From: Pseudomonadota bacterium | Lineage (GTDB): Bacteria > Desulfobacterota > Desulfovibrionia > Desulfovibrionales > Desulfovibrionaceae | Length of the DNA: 46,656 bases | Assembly: GCA_023403845.1 (NCBI GenBank) | Contig: JAEYDL010000038.1 | Location: 1-46,656 of the forward strand | Direction of reading: 5' to 3' | Shown: one piece after another, positions 19,377 to 28,279 of the stretch | Numbering within the stretch: position 1 is the first letter of the stretch | Layout of the letters: each line of letters opens with the position of its first letter | Translations under genes and position numbers: made by a program | The notes under the pieces: model-generated | The model's input: only the letters and a program-made list of their open reading frames with translations | The model's database searches: none | Told to the model about the DNA's origin: nothing

Positions 19377-20285
19377 GTGCCCAGACATTTCATGAAAATT
19401 CGCGACCTCGGCCACAGCGGCGCCTGGGAAATCATCAGGCGTGCCAAGGAAATGAAGGATACCGGCTTCCGCGGCCACTGCATGGACGGCAAGGTCGCCG
19501 CCCTGATCTTCGAAAAGGCGTCCACCCGGACCCGAGTTTCCTTTGACGTCGCGGTGCGCCAGCTCGGCGGCAGCACCATCTTCATGACGCCCAACGAAAG
19601 CCAGCTTGGCCGTTCCGAACCTCTGCGCGATACGAGCCGCGTGCTTTCCCGTTATGTGGACTGCCTCATCGTCCGCACCTTCGGTCAGGAAAAGCTGGAT
19701 GAACTGGCCGAATACGGGTCCATTCCCGTGGTCAACGCCCTTACCGACCAGGGCCATCCCTGCCAGCTCATGGCCGACCTGCTGACCATCTACGAACGGA
19801 CGCCGGATTTCTCCAAGGTTCGCGTGGCCTGGATCGGCGACGGCAACAACATGGCCAACTCCTGGATCGAAGCCGCCATGTACTTTCCCTTCGAGCTGTT
19901 CATGGCCATCGCCCCCGGTTATGAGCCTGACCAGCAGCTTCTGTCCCTCGCCCTGCAGAGCGGAGCGAAAATCTTCCTCACCGACGAACCCCGCCTCGCC
20001 GTGGACGGAGCCCACTACGTCTACGCCGATGTCTGGGCTTCCATGGGTCAGGAAGAGGAGCAGAACAAACGCGCCGAAGCCTTCAAGGATTTCTGCGTGA
20101 GCAAGGAACTTCTGGCCCACGCGGCTCCCGACGTCAAATTCATGCACTGCCTGCCTGCGCATCGCGGCGAGGAAGTGACCGAGGAAGTCATGGAAAGCGA
20201 AGCCTCCATCGTCTGGGACGAGGCGGAAAACCGTCTTCATGCCCAGAAGGCCATTCTGGAATGGGTTTTTTCGGACAACAAATAA
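19377..20285 (+). CDS. argF: Ornithine carbamoyltransferase
   Basis: Transfers the carbamoyl group of carbamoyl phosphate to ornithine, giving citrulline in arginine synthesis. The 302-residue cytosolic enzyme shows the carbamoyl-phosphate loop STRTR (49-53), HPCQ (127-130), the ornithine-closing loop WASMGQ and the catalytic HCLP (257-260, C258). A GTG start at 19377 is preferred because AGGAG sits at correct distance; an ATG at 19350 has no such site. No other arg gene adjoins it, so the pathway is dispersed. A long stem terminator follows. Confidence 0.96.
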   Translation: MPRHFMKIRDLGHSGAWEIIRRAKEMKDTGFRGHCMDGKVAALIFEKASTRTRVSFDVAVRQLGGSTIFMTPNESQLGRSEPLRDTSRVLSRYVDCLIVRTFGQEKLDELAEYGSIPVVNALTDQGHPCQLMADLLTIYERTPDFSKVRVAWIGDGNNMANSWIEAAMYFPFELFMAIAPGYEPDQQLLSLALQSGAKIFLTDEPRLAVDGAHYVYADVWASMGQEEEQNKRAEAFKDFCVSKELLAHAAPDVKFMHCLPAHRGEEVTEEVMESEASIVWDEAENRLHAQKAILEWVFSDNK

Positions 20286-20325
20286 TACGCCGTCGAACAT
20301 GAACGCTTGACGGAATACGGCTCAC

Positions 20326-20358
20326 GGGGGAGGATGCAAGGCATCCTTCCCCGCTTTT
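20326..20358 (+). terminator. Intrinsic terminator of argF
   Basis: GGGGGAGGATGC (20326-20337) pairs with GCATCCTTCCCC (20341-20352) with one G-U pair, followed by GCTTTTGC. Confidence 0.75.
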
Positions 20359-20407
20359 GCGTCATCTCGAAACTTCAAACGGACACCCCCGTCATTGAGG
20401 AACGCCT

Positions 20408-20998
20408 GTGCAGATTCTGACCTGTAGCCCCCATGCCGGCGGCAGCACGGACACCATCGCGGCCATCGTCTCCGAAAGCGCCGCAGCGTCGGGCGTTCCT
20501 TCCGATATCATTTCCCTTCGCGACCATGTGATCCGCCCCTGCACCGGGTGCGGCTTCTGCACGACCCATCCGGACAGCTGCATCCTTGACGGCAATGGGG
20601 ATGAGGCGCGGAACCTTCTTCGCTCCATCAGCGGAAACGATCTCACGGTTTTCGCCATCCCCGTCTATTTTTACGGACCGCCCGCTCTGTTCAAGGGACT
20701 CGTTGACCGGGCGCAACGTTATTGGAGCCAGAGCAAACGGCAGACTGAAAAAGACGCCAGGCGTCCGGCCATGGCCGTCCTCTGCGCAGCCCGGACGCGC
20801 GGAGAGCGGCTTTTTGAGGCCAATCTGCTCATTCTACGCTGTTTTCTCGATGCTCTGGGCCTGCGCCTGCAAAATCCTCTGCTTCTGCGCGGCATCGAGA
20901 CGCCGGCCGACATCCTCGGCAATCCCGAGGTCCTCTCCCGCCTGCACGGCATGGGACACGAGGCAGCCTTGTTCGCCAGGGGAGGACATCATGCCTGA
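20408..20998 (+). CDS. Flavodoxin-fold NAD(P)H oxidoreductase with CxxCxxC
   Basis: A 196-residue protein of the NADPH-dependent FMN reductase/iron-sulfur flavoprotein group. It has the flavin phosphate loop (SPHAGGSTDT), a CTGCGFC cysteine cluster at C45, C48 and C51, then the family pattern IPVYFYGPPALFKGLVDR. Such enzymes bind FMN and, where the cysteines are present, often an iron-sulfur cluster; they are typical of anaerobes. The start is GTG at 20408 with GAGG seven bases upstream. It overlaps comF by 8 bases, so the two are co-translated although no functional link is known. Confidence 0.88.
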   Translation: MQILTCSPHAGGSTDTIAAIVSESAAASGVPSDIISLRDHVIRPCTGCGFCTTHPDSCILDGNGDEARNLLRSISGNDLTVFAIPVYFYGPPALFKGLVDRAQRYWSQSKRQTEKDARRPAMAVLCAARTRGERLFEANLLILRCFLDALGLRLQNPLLLRGIETPADILGNPEVLSRLHGMGHEAALFARGGHHA

Positions 20999-21809
20999 AC
21001 TCCGTTTTCTCCAGCCTCTCCACGACCTGCTGCACGCAGCCTCTCTGGACGAGCGACGGTGCGTGCTTTGCCATATTCCCTTTTCTCCATCCGACCCCGG
21101 CGAAGCCCAGCTTCCCGAAAGCTCGACGCCTTCGGCTCTGCCGCTCTGCCCGGCGTGCCGGGCCTTGCTTCGCCCCCGCACGGGCGGCTATTGCCCCCGG
21201 TGCGGCGCTCCTCAGGCCATGTCCGACGCGCCCCCGAGCCTGTGCGGAGAATGCCTGACCACGCCGCCTCCATGGGAACACTTTCGTTTTTACGGCGTGT
21301 ATGCCAATGCGCTGAAAACCCTGCTCCTGCGCGGGAAATTCGGTGCGGATCCCACGGTGCTGCACCTTCTGGGAACATTTCTGGTGCAGGCCTGCCGCGA
21401 TCTGCCGCGGCCCGACGCCATCGTTCCTGTGCCGCTGCATGAATCCCGCCTGCGCGAACGCGGCTTTAACCAGTGTCAAGAACTGGCGCGCCCTCTGGCC
21501 GAGGCCCTTCAGGTGCCGCTGAGACCTGATCTGCTTCTGCGCCGTCTGCCCACACGACATCAGGTCGGTCTGTCCCGCGAGGAACGACAGGCCAACCTGA
21601 AAAGTGCGTTCATGGCGTCCCCCGCCGTGCGAGGCATGCGCGTCCTGCTCATCGACGACACCTGCACCACTGGAACGACCTTGCGCCGGGCGACGCTGGC
21701 GCTGCTCGACGGTCATGGAGGCGCGGAGGCCGTGGATGTGGCCGTCGTTGCTCGTACCCCTTCGGAACGGACCGAACTTCTGAACATGCCTCGCCCGGAC
21801 AAACGCTGA
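20991..21809 (+). CDS. comF: ComF family phosphoribosyltransferase-like protein
   Basis: A 272-residue ComF/GntX family protein. The N-terminal zinc-ribbon part holds CVLC (24-27), CPAC, CPRCG and CGEC pairs; the C-terminal part is a type I phosphoribosyltransferase domain with PVPLHESRLRERGFNQ and the PRPP loop LIDDTCTTGTT. ComF proteins support DNA uptake in competent species, but many non-competent bacteria keep one, so a DNA-uptake role is not implied here. Start 20991 follows GGAGG and lies inside the preceding gene. Confidence 0.92.
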   Translation: MPELRFLQPLHDLLHAASLDERRCVLCHIPFSPSDPGEAQLPESSTPSALPLCPACRALLRPRTGGYCPRCGAPQAMSDAPPSLCGECLTTPPPWEHFRFYGVYANALKTLLLRGKFGADPTVLHLLGTFLVQACRDLPRPDAIVPVPLHESRLRERGFNQCQELARPLAEALQVPLRPDLLLRRLPTRHQVGLSREERQANLKSAFMASPAVRGMRVLLIDDTCTTGTTLRRATLALLDGHGGAEAVDVAVVARTPSERTELLNMPRPDKR

Positions 21810-21889
21810 ACCGCAGATTTCCGGGCCACACCCGGACGGGACCCAAGGGGCAGGTCCCGCCTGCAAACGCCGCCTTGCGGAGGATCAAG

Positions 21890-22753
21890 ATGCACTTCTC
21901 TCGAATCGTATCGACGCTTGGACTGCTGGCCCTGCTGGCCGTGCCGGCTCAGGCGTCCGATTTCGGACTGCTGCTTCCCGACCGGAACATCGTGGACGAC
22001 CCCGGACAAAAAACGCTCAAGCTGACGCTGGGCGCGGTGGATCCCTTTTTCGGACGAGGAATCCCGCTGGAACGTCCCCAGTCCTTTTCCGTCCTGCACC
22101 GCAACGGCGAAGAGATCAACCGCAGCGAACACCTTTCCGTCCTTGAGGAAACGACAGCCTACGGCACAAAGGCATGGACGACCGAGGTAGCCCTCCCCAC
22201 GCCGGGCGCGTACCACTTCATCATGCAGAGCAAGGCGATCTGGCAGCCAGAGGAAAATCGCTTCACCCAGTATACCGTCAAGGTGCAGGTTCCAGCCCAC
22301 GGCTCTTCGACAGGCTGGGACATGGCCTCGGGCACGGGACTTGAAATCACTCCCCTGAGCCGCCCGTTCGGCATGTGTGCGGGCATGAGCTTCACGGGAC
22401 AGGTCATGCGCGACGGCAAGCCCGTCGCCGGCGCCCTGCTTGAAGCGGCCAGACTTGATCCCTCGGCCAAAATCGACGCGCCGCCTCTGCCGAAAGACGG
22501 CAAGGACGCCAGGGGGAAAAACAGGAGCAAACCGCCGGTTCCTCTGTCCTCCTTCCAGCCGGTGCAGGAACTGAAGGCCGACTCACAGGGAATCTTCACC
22601 TTCGCCTGCCCCACGCCGGGGTGGTGGGTATTCGCCAGCGATGTCGAAAGCGATCCCCTCAAGGACCCGGAAGGAAACCTGAAGCCGCTGCGCTGCAAGG
22701 CCGAATTCTGGTTGTATCTTGACGATTGTTCGTCTTCCGGGAAAAAACGGTAA
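21890..22753 (+). CDS. Exported DUF4198 domain protein
   Basis: A 287-residue periplasmic protein with signal peptide (MHFSRIVSTLGLLALLAVPA, cleavage after AQA) and a DUF4198 body: LGAVDPFFG..., WTTEVALPTPGAYHFIM and the segment LEITPLSRPFGMCAGMSFTGQVMRDGKPVAGA split across two strands. Relatives are linked to nickel, cobalt or iron uptake systems and one branch is called NikM-like. A lysine- and proline-rich stretch interrupts the domain near residue 195-215. ATG at 21890 follows GCGGAGGA. No metal transporter gene adjoins it; hypE in the window shows only that nickel enzymes are likely made. Confidence 0.8.
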   Translation: MHFSRIVSTLGLLALLAVPAQASDFGLLLPDRNIVDDPGQKTLKLTLGAVDPFFGRGIPLERPQSFSVLHRNGEEINRSEHLSVLEETTAYGTKAWTTEVALPTPGAYHFIMQSKAIWQPEENRFTQYTVKVQVPAHGSSTGWDMASGTGLEITPLSRPFGMCAGMSFTGQVMRDGKPVAGALLEAARLDPSAKIDAPPLPKDGKDARGKNRSKPPVPLSSFQPVQELKADSQGIFTFACPTPGWWVFASDVESDPLKDPEGNLKPLRCKAEFWLYLDDCSSSGKKR

Positions 22754-22814
22754 CCCGGGCGGGAACAACCCGTTCTTCCGGATCTTCGCAGGCTGCCACC
22801 AGCACGCGGCAATG

Positions 22815-22846
22815 CCGCCGTTCCAGAGAACGGCGGTTTCTTTTTA
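22815..22846 (+). terminator. Intrinsic terminator of DUF4198 gene
   Basis: CCGCCGTTC (22815-22823) pairs with GAACGGCGG (22828-22836), followed by TTTCTTTTT. Confidence 0.9.
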
Positions 22847-23151
22847 CTGCGCGACACGTCCGGCATGGCGGTTCATATCCCGTATGAATACTTCTCTCGT
22901 GGCGTCCTTCCTCCATGAGAGGATCCCGCCGTCCTCAAGCCGGAGCCATCAGCTCCGCTCCAGAATATGCGATCAAGGCGGAACGTCTTTCTCTTGTCCG
23001 CCCTTCTTGCAGGAGCGTTTATGTGAAAAAATGCCGGAAGCCTTGCCTTTTGACTTGATCATCCTTATTTTATGACCATACTGACGACCCGATTGCCGAA
23101 TCGATGCGATTCGGCGGTCCCGTCCGCAACTTTATTCTCAGAGGAACAATC
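22847..23151. other. Upstream region of the Tim44-like gene
   Basis: No gene is seen. A perfect inverted repeat GCCGAATC (23095-23102) / GATTCGGC (23108-23115) would form a hairpin in the leader just before the ribosome site; a promoter probably lies in the AT-rich stretch 23045-23085. Confidence 0.45.
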
Positions 23152-24108
23152 ATGCCCAAAAAGATCTCTACCTGCCTCAGTGCCTTTCTGATTCTGGTCA
23201 TGCTGGCTTTCGCCTATGGCGAAGCGAACGCGGCCCGCATCGGCGGCGGCAGGTCCTTTGGCGGCCGTCCGTCCATGAGCCAGCCATTCACCAAACCCAC
23301 GCCTCCCGTCGGTTCCCAGAGCATGCGGCAGCAGGCGTCGTCCCGGCAACAGGCGGCGACCGCGGCTACGCCGAATCGCGGCCTGTTCGGCGGCATGGGC
23401 GGCATGCTTGGCGGTCTTCTCGCGGGAAGCCTGCTCGGTTCTCTCCTCTTCGGCGGCGGCTTCTCCGGCGGCGGCTTCCTCGACATCATCATTATTGCCG
23501 CACTGCTTTACTTCGGCTTCAAGTTCTTCGCCAGACGTCGCGCGGCCTCCCAGACGGCAGCCACCCAGGCCGCCGGCCATGCCCCAAGCTTCGACATGCC
23601 CGGACAGCAGCCCGCTGCGGATTCCGTGCATCAGCGCTCCTCCGAACAGCGCGGAGGCTTTGACTGGAGCGCCCTGAGCACTCCCGCGGCCGGTTCCTCC
23701 CAGCCTGCCTATCAGGAGGCTGCCAGGGTCCCCGCCGGATTCGACGAAGAAGAGTTCCTGCGCGGCGCCAAGGCCGCTTATACCCGCCTGAACGCCTCCT
23801 GGGACAAGCGGGATCTGAATGACATCGCCCAGTTCTCCACGCCCGCCTTTCTTGCGGAACTGCGCAAGCAGGCCGAAGAAGACAAGACTCCGGGCACAAC
23901 GGAAATCATGCTGGTCAACGCCTCCATCGTGGAAGTGAATACAGTGGGCAATGAGGAAATCGCCCAGGTCTACTTCGACGTCCTGCTCCGTGAGGATCCC
24001 TCTCAGGAGTCCCCGGCGGAAGTCCGCGAAGTCTGGCATTTCGTCCGCCCCGCAGGCGGCCAGGGTACATGGAAGCTCGACGGCATTCAGCAGGTCGAAA
24101 ACATGTAA
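23152..24108 (+). CDS. Tim44-like domain membrane protein
   Basis: A 318-residue protein: an N-terminal hydrophobic segment (LSAFLILVMLAFAYG, signal or anchor), an arginine/glycine/glutamine-rich low-complexity region, a glycine-rich second hydrophobic segment (GGMLGGLLAGSLLGSLLFGG, then LDIIIIAALLYFGFKFFARR) and a C-terminal Tim44-like domain (EEFLRGAKAAYTRLNASWDKRDLNDI). The C-terminal fold is that of mitochondrial Tim44 and of many bacterial inner-membrane proteins whose function is unknown. GAGGAAC precedes the ATG. It is monocistronic with a strong terminator. Confidence 0.88.
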   Translation: MPKKISTCLSAFLILVMLAFAYGEANAARIGGGRSFGGRPSMSQPFTKPTPPVGSQSMRQQASSRQQAATAATPNRGLFGGMGGMLGGLLAGSLLGSLLFGGGFSGGGFLDIIIIAALLYFGFKFFARRRAASQTAATQAAGHAPSFDMPGQQPAADSVHQRSSEQRGGFDWSALSTPAAGSSQPAYQEAARVPAGFDEEEFLRGAKAAYTRLNASWDKRDLNDIAQFSTPAFLAELRKQAEEDKTPGTTEIMLVNASIVEVNTVGNEEIAQVYFDVLLREDPSQESPAEVREVWHFVRPAGGQGTWKLDGIQQVENM

Positions 24109-24134
24109 CGGCGCACAACGCACCAAAAGCTATG

Positions 24135-24163
24135 ACCGCCCCTTCAAGGGGCGGTTTCTTTTT
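24135..24163 (+). terminator. Intrinsic terminator of the Tim44-like gene
   Basis: ACCGCCCC (24135-24142) pairs with GGGGCGGT (24048+100 onward, 24148-24155), followed by TTCTTTTTG. Confidence 0.9.
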
Positions 24164-24430
24164 GTCCCATGAAAACGCTGTCGCCCGCAGAATCAGATTC
24201 GTCCTGACGTTTTTCCGCTCCCGTCCGTCAGGCTCTCAACAGTTCCGAAGCCATGACACGCCGTTCGTTCCGAGGACTCTCTTCCACAGACTCCCGCCGT
24301 ATTGAGTCAGAATTCAGGACTCGTTACAAGGCAGGGGGACGGTCTTATGACCTCCTCCTTCGTTTACACCCTTCGTCCACGCGGACGCAGGCAGGAAACA
24401 GGTTCCGCCAGCAGCATATCAGAATCCGCC
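24164..24430. other. Convergent intergenic stretch, nothing recognised
   Basis: About 270 bases between convergent genes; no coding, RNA or repeat signal that I can support. Confidence 0.5.
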
Positions 24431-25246
24431 TCAGACGGCCGCGTTCTTCTTTCTGTTCCTGATCCTTCTGCCGATCAGGCCGCCGACCAGACCACCGGTC
24501 ACGACAAGCAGCAGAATTCTGACCGGGAAAAGGTCGAAGAAAGAAGTCCAGGGAACTCCCTGCTTGATGTCCAGTTCTTTCAGGATATTCCGGGCCTGCG
24601 CTCTGGCCGCGTTCAATTGTTCGGTCATATCTCTGGCCGGATCGAGAATTTGATACTGATTGATGACAATCACCTTGCCCTGCGCCAGCAGATAGCTGGA
24701 AATGGCACTCTGCCTGTCCACGGTATGCCGTCCACCGGCGTCGCTCGCCTGATCCACGACCGCCATGAAGGAAAGGCTGGTATCGCTGACATCGAAAACG
24801 CCCAGACCGTCAATGGCATCAATGCTCAAGCTGCCATCTCCGGCATTGCTCAACAACATATTGGCCTTCTGCTTGAGCGTCGTTTTCAACTTTTCCTGTG
24901 CCTTGACAAGGCCGTTTTTCAATTCAGCGAAGTCCTTGACGCTCAGCTCCCTGTCCGCGAGCGGACGCAACGTGGATATAAGGAAATAATCCTCCAGACG
25001 CTGATTCACCGGGTCCAAAAATCTTTTATGACTTTCCTCGTTCACATAAAGAGCCAAAATCTGCATGCTCTTGGGGGAAATCTCGGTCAGGAAGTCGCGC
25101 ATGCTGATATAGGGTTCCCTGTCGCCGGCCATATAGCCGTCGGGCACGTTGTAGGCGATGCTCTCATCGCCGATGACCAGTGTCTCGGCGCGTGCGACCG
25201 AGGCGAACAGAAGACAGGCGACAAACGTAAACAGCATTTTCCTCAT
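24431..25246 (-). CDS. Exported protein with C-terminal membrane anchor, unknown
   Basis: A 271-residue protein I do not recognise. It has a signal peptide (MRKMLFTFVACLLFASVARA), a periplasmic body of about 200 residues with charged helices (LKNGLVKAQEKLKTTLKQK; MTEQLNAARAQARNILKEL) and one C-terminal membrane segment (ILLLVVTGGLVGGLIG) followed by a basic tail RRIRNRKKNAAV. The topology, body outside and positive tail inside, is clear. ATG at 25246 follows AAAGGAAC. It resembles secretin-unrelated hypothetical proteins of this bacterial group only in general plan; it sits alone, so context gives no function. Confidence 0.75.
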   Translation of the reverse strand: MRKMLFTFVACLLFASVARAETLVIGDESIAYNVPDGYMAGDREPYISMRDFLTEISPKSMQILALYVNEESHKRFLDPVNQRLEDYFLISTLRPLADRELSVKDFAELKNGLVKAQEKLKTTLKQKANMLLSNAGDGSLSIDAIDGLGVFDVSDTSLSFMAVVDQASDAGGRHTVDRQSAISSYLLAQGKVIVINQYQILDPARDMTEQLNAARAQARNILKELDIKQGVPWTSFFDLFPVRILLLVVTGGLVGGLIGRRIRNRKKNAAV

Positions 25247-25741
25247 GTGTGTTCCTTTCCAGCACCGCAAGGTGTGCTGCGGAGCGCGACGGGCGTCCCG
25301 GCTGTTGTTCGGCGTCGGCAAAATGCCATATCCCATACAGGCTGACCGCGCGACCGACGCTACACGCGCGGAAAGACATCCTCCGGACGGCAGGTCCATG
25401 GGGTCGTGGCAAGGAAATGCACATCTCCACCACGCCACATCGCGCCATTCGGGTATGTGGTTCGTTCAGATCGGGGCCACGCAGAACGCGGCATCCCTCA
25501 TCAGACAGTTTATAGAAGCATTCCGTTCAACAATTTCCATGAAGACGCCATCGAAAACACGCAGACGATGCCAACGGACAAAAATGATTGCAGAAATTTT
25601 CATATGATCCATATCCTCGATACATTTTTACCATTGCACTCCGCACCTGAGGGTATGGATAATTCCGCTGACGATGCACGGAGTCGATTCAAGACATTCG
25701 GCAGGACACGGGAAAAGCAGATCCAGTACGTTTATTCCGCT
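25247..25741. other. Intergenic stretch without recognised gene
   Basis: About 500 bases upstream of the minus-strand exported protein. It should contain that gene's promoter, which I could not place. Open frames here overlap on all strands and look spurious. Confidence 0.4.
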
Positions 25742-25792
25742 ACAAAAAATACAATAGCGTATCGTGACACATGGAGCGTGTCACGATACGCT
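25742..25792 (-). terminator. 15-bp perfect hairpin, terminator of terC-corC gene
   Basis: AGCGTATCGTGACAC (25756-25770) pairs perfectly with its complement at 25778-25792 across a 7-base loop. On the minus strand it is followed by ATTGTATTTTTTG, so it terminates leftward transcripts from the gene ending at 25826. Confidence 0.88.
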
Positions 25793-25825
25793 GTTTCAAA
25801 AATTTGGCAATCGACAGGCCTGAAT

Positions 25826-27406
25826 CTAGAGAGAGGGTTGCGGTCCCAGTGTTCCCGGCAGGGGGGTCACCCGCACCTCGCCTATGCGCAACCCGTCCAT
25901 GTGCATGACTTCCCAGTTCCATCCGGCCCAGCGCACATTCTCTCCGGCCACGGGGATATGACCCAGCTCCTTGAGCAGAAGTCCGGCCAGCGTGGAGTAG
26001 GAAACGTCTTCGGGAATGTCTATGCCAAGGCTTGCCTCCACATCATCCACCGAGAGTCTTCCCGGCATGAGCCAGCTGCCGTCGGGCTGCCGGAACACGG
26101 AAGGATCATCCGCCACTTCGCCCATGTGTCCCGCCAGAGCCGAAAGGATGTCCAGCGGCGTCACAATGCCGATAGCCGTTCCATATTCATCCAGCACGAA
26201 GGCCATCTGAGCGGGCTTGAGCCTGAAAGCGTCCAGCATGTCCGGCAGGGGCGTGTATTCGAAAACGGCGGGGGCCGGGCGCACCAGCGAGGCGATGCCC
26301 TCGTCGCGTCCCTCCTCGCAGTACCGGAACAGGTCGCCGGTATTGATCACACCCAGAGCTTCGTCTGTATCGCTCCGCTGTACCGGCAGGCACGGCAGTC
26401 CTGACGTTCTGGCCAGTTGCAGAATTTCCTCGCGCGAGGCTGAAAGGTCCAGCCAGCGTACCCGGTGTCGGGGCGTCATGATGTAGCGGGCGGTCCGGCC
26501 TCCAAGACGAATGACCCGGGCGACCATGTTTCGTTCTTCCGGAGCAAAGACGGCATCGCCCTTGTCTTCCGAGGCAAACGCGGCAATTTCAAGCTGCGCG
26601 TCACCTCCGGACGACGCCTTTCCGCCCAGCAGATTCAGGACGATGCGTGCTGTGGACTCGCGCAGATCCTGAGTGGTGATGCGCCGCCGCCGGTTGCGCA
26701 GGGCGATCTGGTTGAACAATTCGACCAGAACGGAGAAGCCGATGGCCGCATACAGATAGCCCTTGGGCACATGAAAGCCGAGACCGTCCATGATCAGGCT
26801 AAGGCCGATCATAAGCAAAAAGCCGAGACAGAGAATGATCACCGTGGGATGCGCGTCCACAAATGCCGTCAACGGACGGGCGGCAAGCAGCATGACACCC
26901 ATGGCGATGATGACGGCCAGCATCATCACGGGCAGATCCTTGACCATGCCCACCGAAGTGATCACCGAATCCAGGGAAAAGACCGCATCCAGAATCAGTA
27001 TCTGCGCCACGACCTGCCAGAAGACGGCATTGTGCGTTTCATGCGTGCCGGCGGCGACGCCTCCCTCCAGCCGCTCATGCAGTTCCATCGTCCCCTTCAG
27101 GAGCAGGAACAGGCCACCGAGCACCAGAATGATATCCTTTGCGGAAAAATCTTGTCCGAACAGCGTAAAGAGCGGGTTCGTCAGACTGACGATCCAGGCG
27201 ATGGTCGACAAAAGAATCAGCCGCATCACCAGCGCGAGACTCAGGCCTGTAGTGAAGGCCCGCCGTCTCTGATTCTCGGGGAGTCTGGAGGAAAGGATGG
27301 AAATAAAAACGAGGTTGTCGATGCCGAGAACAATTTCCAGCAGAATCAACGTAAGCAGTCCGATCCATGCCGTCGGGTCATTCAACCAGGAAAAATCCCA
27401 TACCAT
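25826..27406 (-). CDS. TerC-family membrane protein fused to CBS and CorC domains
   Basis: A 526-residue inner-membrane protein. The first 230 residues are a TerC domain with about seven segments and the conserved acidic motifs LLEIVLGIDNLVFISIL and LDAVFSLDSVITSVGM, thought to handle metal ions such as manganese. Then come two CBS domains (YIMTPRHRVRWLDL; MAFVLDEYGTAIGIVTPLDIL) and a CorC/HlyC transporter-associated domain. This is the YoaE-like architecture. ATG at 27406 gives the family start MVWDFSWL; its GGAG lies rather far upstream (about 13 bases). It follows the thiamine operon after 210 bases; a functional link is not evident. Confidence 0.93.
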   Translation of the reverse strand: MVWDFSWLNDPTAWIGLLTLILLEIVLGIDNLVFISILSSRLPENQRRRAFTTGLSLALVMRLILLSTIAWIVSLTNPLFTLFGQDFSAKDIILVLGGLFLLLKGTMELHERLEGGVAAGTHETHNAVFWQVVAQILILDAVFSLDSVITSVGMVKDLPVMMLAVIIAMGVMLLAARPLTAFVDAHPTVIILCLGFLLMIGLSLIMDGLGFHVPKGYLYAAIGFSVLVELFNQIALRNRRRRITTQDLRESTARIVLNLLGGKASSGGDAQLEIAAFASEDKGDAVFAPEERNMVARVIRLGGRTARYIMTPRHRVRWLDLSASREEILQLARTSGLPCLPVQRSDTDEALGVINTGDLFRYCEEGRDEGIASLVRPAPAVFEYTPLPDMLDAFRLKPAQMAFVLDEYGTAIGIVTPLDILSALAGHMGEVADDPSVFRQPDGSWLMPGRLSVDDVEASLGIDIPEDVSYSTLAGLLLKELGHIPVAGENVRWAGWNWEVMHMDGLRIGEVRVTPLPGTLGPQPSL

Positions 27407-27616
27407 AAAAGCAAAAATCTCCGGGGTTAGAGGTGTGCTCCGCCCTTTCCGCAAGGACGGAGGCCGGATCTGAAACACTTCCCAGCGGGAACGACCAGGA
27501 GCCGCTTGCTTCAGTCGGCCCGGCTCCAGGCCGAAATCATTCAGAATCCAGCCAGGCTCCTCTCTAACATACCCGGAGAATACAGGAAAGCCTTCCTTGC
27601 CGCTGCACGGCGATAA

Positions 27617-28279
27617 TCATCTCTCCGTACAGTCCAATGCGCCGTCCGGAGTGGAGGCGTCCACGCGCGGCGACGGCCCCAGCAACAGTTCCAGCACCGC
27701 ATCAGCCTCCAGCGCGGCGGCCATGACAACCCGCGGGGCCAGCGGCGGCATGCCCGGTCCCACGGCACGTTCCATGTCCCCCACGACGACGAGCCGTCCC
27801 ATGCGTCTCCGGACCATATCCGATCCTCCCCAGCCGGCCATGCCCGAGGCGGAAACCACGGCATGTCCGGCCTGCAGCAGCGCTTCCACAAGCATGCGCT
27901 TGATTTCCGGAGCGTCTACGGCTTCCACCACGACGTCGCATCCCCTGAACAGCGCGCAGGCCGTGTCAGCATTCTGCCGTTCGCGGCTCAGCGTCAGACC
28001 GAGTCCGGGGTTCAGCTCCCGCAACTGTTCCGCCAGAGCCTCGACCTTGGGGCTGCCCAGATGACGGGGGAAAAAATGCTGCCGATTCAGATTGGAAGGA
28101 GCCACGGTATCATGATCGGCAAGAACCAGATGCCCTACTCCTGTCCGCGCAAGCAGCATGGCGCAGTTGGAGCCAAGCCCGCCCGCGCCGACGATCCCGA
28201 CATGAGCCCGCGCCAGCCGATCTCGCTGTCCACAAGTCAGATGCGGCGCGAGCGCGTCGTCCAGACGGAATCCGCTCAT
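27617..28279 (-). CDS. thiF: ThiS adenylyltransferase ThiF
   Basis: ThiF adenylates the C-terminal glycine of the sulfur carrier ThiS so that it can take up sulfur for thiazole formation. The 220-residue protein has the E1-like nucleotide site GAGGLGS (31-37), DHDTVAPSNLNRQHFF, and DVVVEAVDAPEIKRMLVEA. No CxxC zinc pair of the E. coli type is present, so it belongs to the shorter ThiF class. ATG at 28279 overlaps the thiH stop in an ATGA arrangement. It is the last recognised gene of the riboswitch-controlled operon. Confidence 0.93.
   Translation of the reverse strand: MSGFRLDDALAPHLTCGQRDRLARAHVGIVGAGGLGSNCAMLLARTGVGHLVLADHDTVAPSNLNRQHFFPRHLGSPKVEALAEQLRELNPGLGLTLSRERQNADTACALFRGCDVVVEAVDAPEIKRMLVEALLQAGHAVVSASGMAGWGGSDMVRRRMGRLVVVGDMERAVGPGMPPLAPRVVMAAALEADAVLELLLGPSPRVDASTPDGALDCTER

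Noticed and set aside
26465..27430. Long + strand open frame opposite the TerC-CorC gene
   Set aside because: Antisense shadow, basic and His/Gln-rich; the minus-strand gene is unambiguous.
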